Positions 1 to 6,429 of a stretch of DNA of 13,479 bases are shown in pieces. Source of the stretch: an uncultured Fidelibacterota bacterium (GTDB lineage Bacteria; Marinisomatota; Marinisomatia; Marinisomatales; TCS55). Position 1 is the first letter of the stretch. Every line of letters starts with the position of its first letter. Both the position numbers and the translations under genes were made by a program. The notes under the pieces are model-generated. The model was not told where the DNA came from and made no database searches. It was given only the letters and a program-made list of their open reading frames with translations. The stretch spans positions 1-13,479 of the forward strand of contig CAJWTA010000024.1 of NCBI GenBank assembly GCA_913046805.1. Direction: 5' to 3'.

Positions 1-374
1 CCTCTCTCAAAAAGGGATACCGGCCAAGGGTTGAGCCCATTTGCTGTTATTTCACCCTTAACTTTTACATGCTCGTTTTCAAAATCAATTACAACATGCT
101 CTAGAGAAAAAAAATTATTGCCAATTTTTAGCTTATAGGACTTTGAGTCGCATTGAAAGTCATTGGTATTGTAGGGAATGTAGTCTACGGCACCACTTTT
201 CCCTTGATAGAACATCAGAAATGCAGTCTGATTGCCATCAATTCCACTTTTGTAAATACCAGGTATTGCAACGAAGGTTTCTCCATTCTTAGAACACATT
301 TTATGATACCATCCTTCAAAAAAAGGACCTTTTTTCGAATGTCCATGATAAAGCTCCGGTCGTTTCAAAATCAT
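1..374 (-). CDS. Tocopherol-cyclase-like protein, N-terminal part (runs off left edge)
   Basis: The reverse strand is open from an ATG at 374-372 to the window edge, giving 124 residues with no stop. Residues 15-25 read KGPFFEGWYHK, preceded by a YHG at 9-11. This is the N-terminal signature of the tocopherol cyclase family (PF14249), whose members start with a similar FFEGWYxK block. A second family-like stretch, IPGIYKSGIDGNQTAF, follows at 37-52, and NPWP is at 115-118. Plant members cyclise methylphytyl-benzoquinol. Bacterial homologues outside cyanobacteria mostly have no assigned substrate, so no reaction is claimed. There is no signal peptide. The C-terminal portion lies outside the window. 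The gene is transcribed away from the plus-strand series that begins at 446. Family assignment is from recalled motifs and fairly secure; function is open. Confidence 0.8.
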   Translation of the reverse strand, partial: MILKRPELYHGHSKKGPFFEGWYHKMCSKNGETFVAIPGIYKSGIDGNQTAFLMFYQGKSGAVDYIPYNTNDFQCDSKSYKLKIGNNFFSLEHVVIDFENEHVKVKGEITANGLNPWPVSLFER

Positions 375-445
375 GTAATCTTACAATTTATTAAATATTT
401 ATACGTACACATTATTCTGTAAATTACTTAAAATAATTATAATCT
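375..445. promoter_or_regulatory. Divergent intergenic region between the tocopherol-cyclase-like gene and the permease gene
   Basis: This 71-nt, very AT-rich gap is the only head-to-head junction in the window, so promoters for both directions should lie in it or close by. No strong pair of -35 and -10 boxes with proper spacing can be assigned. A TATAAT hexamer is present at 438-443, but it sits only two bases before the permease ATG, too close for normal initiation. No Shine-Dalgarno sequence precedes either start. The assignment rests on gene orientation rather than on recognised elements. Confidence 0.4.
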
Positions 446-1198
446 ATGGAATCAATTGTACTTATAATTGCTGCTTTTCTTACATCTATGCTATCTGCTA
501 TTATTGGAATGGGGGGAGGTATTACCCTACTTGGTGTAATGGCGATCATAATGCCAACTGGATATTTGGTTGTCGCTTATCATGGCATTATTCAATTGGT
601 AAGTAATATCACACGAACAACTGTTTATAGAGAGCACATTGATAAATCTATTATCAGTCGCTTTTTAGTTGGTATGATTCCAGGATTAATTTTATCGGCT
701 GCTATGATCTACGGGGCTACGACATATTTCAATGCGTCTACTGCCGCTGACCTGAAAATAGATTTTCTTAAGCCAGCTATTGGTGTTTATATCATTTGGT
801 TTCTGTATTTAAGAAAGAAAAGGAAAGCTGTATCAAAAGAGACATACAAGTGGATGGGGGTAGTTGCAGGTATTGCGACAGTATTCATTGGAGCAATGGG
901 GCCTTTAATTGCGCCATTATTTATAAATGATAAATTGAAAAAAGAAGTTGTAATTGCAACCAAAGCCGCCTGTCAGGCGGCAGGACATCTAGGGAAGATC
1001 CCTATATTCTTTTTATTTTTTAATGTTAGTTATGCGGAAGATTGGAATGTGCTCTTTCCACTAGTAGTTGCAGTTTATTTCGGAACCAAAATTGGCAAGC
1101 TGATGTTAGGTAAGATTCCTGAGTCTTTATTTCAAAATTTATTTAAAGCTGTATTGACTCTAATAGCCGTACGACTAATCATTATTCAAATATGGTAA
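446..1198 (+). CDS. TauE/SafE-family membrane permease
   Basis: A 250-residue integral membrane protein of the TauE/SafE family (PF01925), whose characterised members export sulfite, sulfoacetate or related organosulfur anions. About eight hydrophobic segments are visible (roughly 4-36, 42-54, 68-90, 107-122, 136-158, 185-193, 200-218, 230-248). The two-fold internal repeat shows in the glycine-rich turns GMGGG at 21-25 and GAMGPLIAP at 149-157. The length is normal for the family. There is no Shine-Dalgarno sequence, and the start is chosen because the first membrane helix begins directly after it. The stop overlaps the next start by 7 nt, which suggests co-expression with the lipoprotein gene. 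The substrate cannot be inferred; a sulfur compound is only the family default. A GC-rich perfect palindrome lies in its coding sequence at 965-981. Confidence 0.85.
   Translation: MESIVLIIAAFLTSMLSAIIGMGGGITLLGVMAIIMPTGYLVVAYHGIIQLVSNITRTTVYREHIDKSIISRFLVGMIPGLILSAAMIYGATTYFNASTAADLKIDFLKPAIGVYIIWFLYLRKKRKAVSKETYKWMGVVAGIATVFIGAMGPLIAPLFINDKLKKEVVIATKAACQAAGHLGKIPIFFLFFNVSYAEDWNVLFPLVVAVYFGTKIGKLMLGKIPESLFQNLFKAVLTLIAVRLIIIQIW
965..981. repeat. GC-rich perfect palindrome inside the permease gene
   Basis: Seventeen bases form an 8-bp inverted repeat (GCCGCCTG / CAGGCGGC) around a single central T. As a hairpin this would be a 6-bp all-GC stem with a 5-nt loop (TGTCA). It encodes residues 174-179 (AACQAA) in frame. 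In a window of low GC, this run of 13 G/C in 17 stands out. It could be a REP-like element accommodated in a gene, or simply alanine-codon choice. Confidence 0.5.
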
Positions 1199-2427
1199 AA
1201 TATTTCATCATTATACTTTCGATTTATTTTTTTTCTTGTTCAGAGAAAAAAGACTCCAATATTCTTACGAATATATTGCTTTCAATGAATGACAGGTTTA
1301 ACTCAATGATTAATAATCCAAATGATCACTATCTTCAAATTATTTACACACAAATAGACAGGGACACCGATCAAAAACCTATTTTCACGCAGCATGCATT
1401 CAATTTAAATAATAGAAAATATTTTTACCCTGCGAGCACTGTAAAATTTCCTGCGGCTGTGTTAGCTCTCGAGAAGTTGAAGCAATACAAAACAATGGGG
1501 ATCGATAAAAACACAAAATTAACTATAGCTTCAGACAAAAAATGGATGTCATCTGTATTAAGCGATTCTAGTTCTATAAATAAAGATGCTACGATAGCTC
1601 AGTTCATAAAGAAGATTTTTGTAGTTTCTGATAACGATGCATTTAATCGCTTGTACGAGTTCTTAGGTCAGGACTATTTTAATCAGCGAATGTGGGATTT
1701 AGGATACAGTGAAACCAGAATGCGACACCGTTTATCAATCCCTCTTACTCTTGAGCAAAATAAATATTCAAATTCCTTCAGTTTTTTTAAAGATGGTAAA
1801 AAAATATATGACCAGCCAATGCGATTTTCAGAACTGTCTCTTAATACGAACTCGACTGAAAACTTGGTAGGTAAATCTTACGTTCAAAATGGTAAATTAA
1901 TAAAAGGGTCGATGGATTTTTCGCATAAGAACTTTTTTAACATTGAAGAGCAGCATTTATTCTTACAGCAAATAATCTTTCCAGATGATGTGAATAGCGA
2001 TAGAAAGTTAAAGCTAACAGTCAAAGACTATGATTTCTTGTATGAATGGATGTCCAAGTTGCCAAGAGAAAGTGCTTCCCCATTTTATCCAGACTATGAT
2101 AAGTATCCGGATGGCTATTGTAAATTTTTTATGTTCGGTGACTCCAATGAGAATATCCCAAGTCATGTTCGCATTTACAATAAAGTTGGAATGGCTTATG
2201 GTTTTTTAATAGATAACGCGTATATAATCGATGTTAAAAATAATATAGAATTTTTTTTAACAGCATCAGTTTATAGCAATGATAATCAAACCTTAAACGA
2301 CGATACATATGAGTACGATCAGCTAACGCTTCCTTTTCTGTCGGAGCTTGGAGAAAAAATTTACAATTACGAACTGTCTAGAATGCGGAGCGTAGATCCG
2401 GATTTAAGCCGATTTCTTGCACAATAA
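1192..2427 (+). CDS. Lipoprotein with beta-lactamase-like serine hydrolase domain
   Basis: This 411-residue protein begins with a lipoprotein signal peptide: a hydrophobic stretch at 4-15 ends in the lipobox FFSC, with Cys16 the likely lipidated residue. The body carries the active-site motifs of class A beta-lactamase-type (PF13354) enzymes: SxxK as S82-T-V-K85, SDN at 146-148, and KVG at 331-333 in place of KTG. I see no ExxLN omega-loop motif after SDN, so the deacylating glutamate of true beta-lactamases seems absent. Insertions make it longer than a typical class A enzyme (about 290 aa). A penicillin-binding or peptidoglycan-related hydrolase anchored to a membrane is therefore at least as likely as antibiotic resistance. 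Its start overlaps the permease stop by 7 nt. The next gene follows after 49 nt. Confidence 0.75.
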   Translation: MVKYFIIILSIYFFSCSEKKDSNILTNILLSMNDRFNSMINNPNDHYLQIIYTQIDRDTDQKPIFTQHAFNLNNRKYFYPASTVKFPAAVLALEKLKQYKTMGIDKNTKLTIASDKKWMSSVLSDSSSINKDATIAQFIKKIFVVSDNDAFNRLYEFLGQDYFNQRMWDLGYSETRMRHRLSIPLTLEQNKYSNSFSFFKDGKKIYDQPMRFSELSLNTNSTENLVGKSYVQNGKLIKGSMDFSHKNFFNIEEQHLFLQQIIFPDDVNSDRKLKLTVKDYDFLYEWMSKLPRESASPFYPDYDKYPDGYCKFFMFGDSNENIPSHVRIYNKVGMAYGFLIDNAYIIDVKNNIEFFLTASVYSNDNQTLNDDTYEYDQLTLPFLSELGEKIYNYELSRMRSVDPDLSRFLAQ

Positions 2428-2476
2428 CTGTTTTTTATCTCTTCATTGGTAAACTAGATTTAATATAGGTATATAG

Positions 2477-2983
2477 ATGAACTTTAACTATTTCGCATAT
2501 ATAAAAAATACAGCATTCATCCTTTTCGCAGTTATTTTTAGCTGTTCAGAATCAGACTTAAAATTAAAAACTGTTAACGCGTCAAGCATCTTAAAGCAGG
2601 TTGCAACTCACAAAGGAGATAGATCTGTACTAGTAAATTTTTGGGCAACTACTTGTGCGCCATGTATTGAAGAAATTCCATGGATACTTGAACTGTCGGA
2701 TCAATACGCTGAAGATTTAAAAGTCTATTTTGTCAGCACAGATTGGTTGGAGAATAGAAAAGATGTGATTCGATTCTTGGAAAAACATGACATAAATGGT
2801 TTGTCTTTTCTCAAAGAGGAGGGCAATGACTTTAACTTTATAAATACTATCAATGAGCAATGGTCTGGAGCAATGCCTTTTACAATCATTTATGATAAAG
2901 ATGGTAACGTATCAAGCTATTGGGAAAATATTGAAGATAAGGCCTTCTTTGATAGTGCTGTAAGAAAGGCAATTGCTTCATGA
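2477..2983 (+). CDS. Thioredoxin-fold lipoprotein (TlpA/ResA-like)
   Basis: A 168-residue protein with a lipoprotein signal (hydrophobic 12-22, lipobox IFSC, Cys23). The thioredoxin fold is marked by VNFWATTCAPC at 53-63, whose CAPC (C60, C63) is the redox pair, and by the cis-proline segment GAMPFTI at 131-137. TlpA/ResA-type proteins reduce or isomerise disulfides in the periplasm, for example during cytochrome c maturation. No cytochrome genes are visible nearby, so the client is unknown. Its stop overlaps the aminotransferase start in an ATGA arrangement (2980-2983), so it begins the tightly coupled six-gene run even though the following products look cytoplasmic. It may have its own promoter in the 49-nt AT-rich gap upstream (2428-2476), but no clear boxes are visible there. 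Confidence 0.82.
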   Translation: MNFNYFAYIKNTAFILFAVIFSCSESDLKLKTVNASSILKQVATHKGDRSVLVNFWATTCAPCIEEIPWILELSDQYAEDLKVYFVSTDWLENRKDVIRFLEKHDINGLSFLKEEGNDFNFINTINEQWSGAMPFTIIYDKDGNVSSYWENIEDKAFFDSAVRKAIAS

Positions 2984-4092
2984 AATTTGAAGAGTTTCAG
3001 CTAGAACGTGAACAATCTACCTGGGAAAATAAAGTAGATTATAATTTATCAGAAAGCGGTGTTCACCCACGAACGATAAGTGAGTTATTCGAACCTGAGT
3101 TTGTTGATCGTATCAATAATACAGAGTTAACCTATGGCTTTACAGAAGGATCTCCTGACTTGCGTGAGTCTATAGCTTCAATATATTCTGGAGCATCAAT
3201 AGAAAACGTCCAAGCGTTTAATGGTTCAGCAGAGGCCAATATGGTTTCTATAATGACCTTGATCGAACCTGGGGATGAAGTAGTCTACATGGTACCTAAT
3301 TACCTCCAAATTTATGGATTTGCGCGCGGACTCGGCGCTAATGTAAAAACCTTTAAGCTACATGAATCGTTGGAGTGGAAACCAGACTTGGATGAATTAA
3401 GATCCATTGTTTCTGAAAAAACAAAGTTGATTTGTATTTGCAATCCGAATAATCCAACTGGATCCGTCTTGCCAAAAGAGATGGTAGATGAGATTACAGA
3501 CATCGCAGAAAGTGTTGATGCGTGGATCATTGCTGATGAGGTATATCGTGGTGCGGAGTTAAACCATGAGGAATGTACTTCATTTTGGGAAGCCGGTTAT
3601 AAAAAAACAATTGTGAATTGTGGACTTTCTAAGGCCTACGCACTCCCAGGATTGCGTTTAGGCTGGTCTCTTTCAAATCCGGAATACATTAAGCAGTGCT
3701 GGGCCAATCACGATTATACCAGTATTTCTGTCGGGCGTATTAGCGACCTGATAGCATCGCATGTGCTTCATCCGAAAAATAGAATGAATACACTTAGCTA
3801 TATTAGAAAACAGCTTGCTATCAATTTGAGTCTTTTTCAAGACTGGGTAAAAGAATTTGACGATCATTTGGGCTTTATACCGCCTGAAGCGGGAGCAATG
3901 GCTTTTGTCAATTACGATTGGTCTATTAACTCTTCAGATTTAATTAGTAGAGTTCGAACTGAAGCTAGCGTAATGCTTGTAGCGGGAGATTGGTATGGAA
4001 TGGATAAATATATCCGATTCGGTTATGGTGCAAAACGATCAGATCTTGAAAAAGCTTTAGAGCGAATAACCCCTATATTTAAAGCATTATGA
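2980..4092 (+). CDS. Class I/II PLP-dependent aminotransferase, substrate unknown
   Basis: A fold-type I PLP enzyme of 370 residues with no signal peptide. Landmarks in order are YNLSESGVHP at 21-30 near the substrate pocket, NPNNPTG at 155-161, ADEVY with PLP-ring Asp186 at 185-189, the Schiff-base lysine K218 in GLSKAYALPG, RLGW at 226-229, and the carboxylate-binding arginine R346 in YIRFGYG. The SESGVHP start resembles a group sometimes annotated as capreomycidine-synthase (VioD)-like, but a transaminase role is equally possible and no cyclised arginine pathway is evident here. It is coupled by ATGA overlaps to the thioredoxin lipoprotein before it and the dehydratase after it. The neighbouring dehydratase and mu-crystallin-type genes suggest a shared amino- or oxo-acid pathway. 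The fold is certain; the substrate is not. Confidence 0.85.
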   Translation: MKFEEFQLEREQSTWENKVDYNLSESGVHPRTISELFEPEFVDRINNTELTYGFTEGSPDLRESIASIYSGASIENVQAFNGSAEANMVSIMTLIEPGDEVVYMVPNYLQIYGFARGLGANVKTFKLHESLEWKPDLDELRSIVSEKTKLICICNPNNPTGSVLPKEMVDEITDIAESVDAWIIADEVYRGAELNHEECTSFWEAGYKKTIVNCGLSKAYALPGLRLGWSLSNPEYIKQCWANHDYTSISVGRISDLIASHVLHPKNRMNTLSYIRKQLAINLSLFQDWVKEFDDHLGFIPPEAGAMAFVNYDWSINSSDLISRVRTEASVMLVAGDWYGMDKYIRFGYGAKRSDLEKALERITPIFKAL

Positions 4093-5042
4093 TCAATTAT
4101 AAAGTCGATATAGAAGCTGCGGCCGAAAGATCGAAGCCTTACGTAAGGCATACTCCATTAGAGCACTCACCTTATCTAAGCCAGCTCGCAGGAGCAAATG
4201 TATATTTGAAGCTTGATAACATTCAAAAAACGGGTTCTTTCAAATTTAGAGGGGCAATTAGTAAGATGACCTCTTTGTCTGATAGCGAAAGATCAAACGG
4301 GGTTGTAACTGCATCTACTGGAAACCATGGTGCTGCCTGCTCTCTTGCTATGTCAGAGCTTGGTATCAAGGGTAAAATCATTGTTCCTGAAAATGCGCAT
4401 AAGAATAAAGTAGAAAATATCTTAAGTCTAGGTGGAGAGGTAGAGCATTATGGCGATGATTGTATACATGCGGAAGAGAGGGCTCAGGAAATATCAATGT
4501 CTACCGGCGCTACTTATATCTCTCCTTACAACGATCATGATATCGTTTGTGGTCAGGGTACATTGGGCATGGAAGTTTCGCAAGACCTGGAAGATGTTGA
4601 TGCGATATTCATATCTGTTGGTGGAGGCGGTCTTATATCGGGAGTAGGTGGTTATATGAAATCAATTTTTCCATCTATTAAGGTTCACGGTGTATCTCCA
4701 AAAAATTCTTGCGTTATGTATGAATCGTTGAATGCTGGAAAGCAGTTAGACTTACCATCAGAACCAACGCTTTCAGATGGAACAGCTGGAGGTGTTGAGT
4801 TTGGTTCGATAACATTTGAAATGTGTAAAGATATTATTGATGACTTTAAGATTGTATCTGAAGATGAGATTGCAAAAGGCATACATGTTGGTTTAGAAAA
4901 AAATCATCAACTTATAGAAGGGGCGGCCGGTGCAACAATTGCAGGTTTTATTAATCAAAAAGAAAAGTTTAAGGGACAAACAGTTGTTTTGGTGATGTGC
5001 GGCGGCAATATTAGCAGCTCTGTTTTAAAATCTGTACTTTAA
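4089..5042 (+). CDS. Threonine/serine-dehydratase-like PLP enzyme
   Basis: A fold-type II PLP enzyme of 317 residues. It shows the PLP lysine K52 in GSFKFRGA, the substrate loop STGNHG at 76-81, the phosphate-binding tetraglycine VGGGGL at 177-182, and CGGN at 304-307 near the C-terminus. The protein ends there and has no ACT regulatory domain, so it is the short catabolic or serine-racemase-like form rather than biosynthetic IlvA. The SDGTAGG block at 229-235 differs from the ADG.AV of classical threonine deaminases as I recall them. Related enzymes include beta-hydroxyaspartate dehydratase (BhcB), EutB of hydroxyectoine use, serine racemase and threonine ammonia-lyase. The mu-crystallin-family gene next door, overlapping by 1 nt (TAATG), favours the BhcB or EutB type, though this is inference only. 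Confidence 0.85.
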   Translation: MINYKVDIEAAAERSKPYVRHTPLEHSPYLSQLAGANVYLKLDNIQKTGSFKFRGAISKMTSLSDSERSNGVVTASTGNHGAACSLAMSELGIKGKIIVPENAHKNKVENILSLGGEVEHYGDDCIHAEERAQEISMSTGATYISPYNDHDIVCGQGTLGMEVSQDLEDVDAIFISVGGGGLISGVGGYMKSIFPSIKVHGVSPKNSCVMYESLNAGKQLDLPSEPTLSDGTAGGVEFGSITFEMCKDIIDDFKIVSEDEIAKGIHVGLEKNHQLIEGAAGATIAGFINQKEKFKGQTVVLVMCGGNISSSVLKSVL

Positions 5043-5980
5043 TGCGCGTTGTAAGCTTAGATAGCATAAAATCCGTCCTGCCTAGCATAGATTTATTTTC
5101 AGAAATTGAATCAGGGTTTGTTGCATATTCAAGTGGATCGGTAGTAGTTCCACCAGTAGGAGAATTAAGTTTTCAGTCTCCACCAGGAGATGTGCATATT
5201 AAATATGGATATGTAAAAAATGACGATGTCTATGTAGTAAAGATCGCCTCAGGTTTCTATGATAATAAATCAGAAGGTCTTCCAGTGGGAAATGGAATGA
5301 TGTTGGTATTTAATCAAAAAACTGGAGAGCCTTTAGCTTTACTGCAAGATGAATGTTACTTGACGGATGTTAGAACAGCGGTCGCTGGTGCGATTGCTGC
5401 AAAATACCTTTCACCTGAAGACATAGATTGTATTGGTATTGTAGGGACAGGCGTACAAGCCAAGCTACAGTTAAAGTATCTCAAAGAAGTAATAAATTGC
5501 AATAATGTTTTAGTTTGGGGAAGAAGCTCTGATTCTTTATCGGTGTATAAGAAATCAGTAAATCACTATGATTACCAAATTGAAACAACGGAAAATATTG
5601 ACCATATAATTAGTCGGTGTCAGTTAATAGTAACATGCACTCCCAGTGAAAAAGCTTTAATCAATGAAATAAACTCTGGGACGCATGTAACTGCGATAGG
5701 CTCGGATACTACTGCTAAGCGCGAATTAAGCTCTAGTGTTCTTTTCAAAGCCGATACTGTTGTCACGGATAGTGAGTCGCAGAGCAAAGAGCGCGGTGAA
5801 ATATATCAAGCATCAAAAGAAGGATTTTCATCTAACGATGTTTTAGAATTAGGTGATATTATAAAAGGATCGGTTAAGGGCAGAGCCAATGAAGAGCAAA
5901 TAACCATTGCCGACTTGACTGGAGTAGCAATTCAGGACATACAAATATCCAAGGCGATATTAAGGGGACTAAAGGAATGA
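5042..5980 (+). CDS. Ornithine cyclodeaminase / mu-crystallin family NAD(P)-dependent enzyme
   Basis: A 312-residue member of the OCD/mu-crystallin family (PF02423). The Rossmann dinucleotide motif GTGVQA is at 135-140. Upstream are VKIASGF with Lys67, and LLQDECYLTDVRTAVAGA at about 100-117, the usual substrate-binding block with R111. GSDTTAKREL at 220-229 carries the Asp (D222) corresponding to the family's catalytic aspartate. Family members include ornithine cyclodeaminase, alanine dehydrogenase, ketimine reductase, iminosuccinate reductase (BhcD), EutC and SbnB. Sequence alone does not separate these. Pairing with a dehydratase that would yield an enamine or imine suggests an imine reductase role. 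It starts one base inside the dehydratase stop codon, and its own stop overlaps umuD by 4 nt (ATGA). Confidence 0.87.
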   Translation: MRVVSLDSIKSVLPSIDLFSEIESGFVAYSSGSVVVPPVGELSFQSPPGDVHIKYGYVKNDDVYVVKIASGFYDNKSEGLPVGNGMMLVFNQKTGEPLALLQDECYLTDVRTAVAGAIAAKYLSPEDIDCIGIVGTGVQAKLQLKYLKEVINCNNVLVWGRSSDSLSVYKKSVNHYDYQIETTENIDHIISRCQLIVTCTPSEKALINEINSGTHVTAIGSDTTAKRELSSSVLFKADTVVTDSESQSKERGEIYQASKEGFSSNDVLELGDIIKGSVKGRANEEQITIADLTGVAIQDIQISKAILRGLKE

Positions 5981-6429
5981 ATCCCGAATTTAAGAAAGAA
6001 CAAATAATATTTTATTCTATCGAAGATGAAAGCCTTAAAAAACTCCATATATATGAAAGCGGAGTATCGGCAGGATTCCCTTCACCTGCAGATGATTATC
6101 TCGACGTTGATTTAAACCTGCATAAATATTTAGTTAAGCATCCAGCTGCAACTTTTTTTATTATAGCTAAGGGTCATTCAATGGAGAAAGCCGGTATAAG
6201 TGATAGCGATCTATTGGTTGTCGACAAATCCTTGGAACCAAAAAATAAGGATATCGTAGTAGCTATTGTAAATGGGGAGTTTACCGTGAAGAGGTATTTA
6301 GTCAACAGCAAAAGTATTTGCCTGAAAGCTGAAGGTTTATCTGACGATTATCCCGATATTAATATTACAGACTCTATAGAATTTGAAGTATGGGGTGTTG
6401 TAACACACACAATCCACAATAATCGATGA
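5977..6429 (+). CDS. umuD: UmuD-like S24 family self-cleaving protein (DNA polymerase V subunit)
   Basis: A 150-residue LexA/UmuD family protein (peptidase S24). The self-cleavage site aligns with E. coli UmuD Cys-Gly as Ala32-Gly33 in VSAGFPSP. The catalytic dyad is Ser68 in KGHSM and Lys105 in FTVKRY. No helix-turn-helix DNA-binding domain is present, so it is UmuD rather than LexA. The N-terminal arm before the cleavage site is about eight residues longer than in E. coli. In the known system RecA* promotes cleavage to UmuD', which joins UmuC for error-prone translesion synthesis. The gene overlaps both neighbours by 4 nt, so it has no intergenic promoter. An AAGGA lies just two bases before the ATG. 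No LexA-type box was recognised upstream. Confidence 0.92.
   Translation: MNPEFKKEQIIFYSIEDESLKKLHIYESGVSAGFPSPADDYLDVDLNLHKYLVKHPAATFFIIAKGHSMEKAGISDSDLLVVDKSLEPKNKDIVVAIVNGEFTVKRYLVNSKSICLKAEGLSDDYPDINITDSIEFEVWGVVTHTIHNNR

Noticed and set aside
153..422. Plus-strand open frame of 89 codons at the left edge
   Set aside because: It lies opposite the tocopherol-cyclase-like reading frame, whose protein has a recognisable family motif. The plus-strand product has no family features.
438..443. TATAAT hexamer as a -10 box for the permease gene
   Set aside because: It ends two bases before the ATG, so transcription would begin inside the gene. No matching -35 box is present.
3312..3867. Two minus-strand frames (3312-3530 and 3673-3867) inside the aminotransferase gene
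   Set aside because: Both lie within a gene whose protein shows all expected PLP motifs. Their own products have no domain-like features.
4450..4882. Small frames on both strands inside the dehydratase gene
   Set aside because: They are shadows of a well-supported PLP enzyme gene. No start signals or motifs favour them.
4089..5980. Naming the dehydratase and OCD genes bhcB/bhcD or eutB/eutC
   Set aside because: The diagnostic partners (BhcC aldolase, or the ectoine hydrolase and deacetylase) are missing, and family motifs alone do not separate these from other dehydratase and OCD enzymes. No gene symbol was given.
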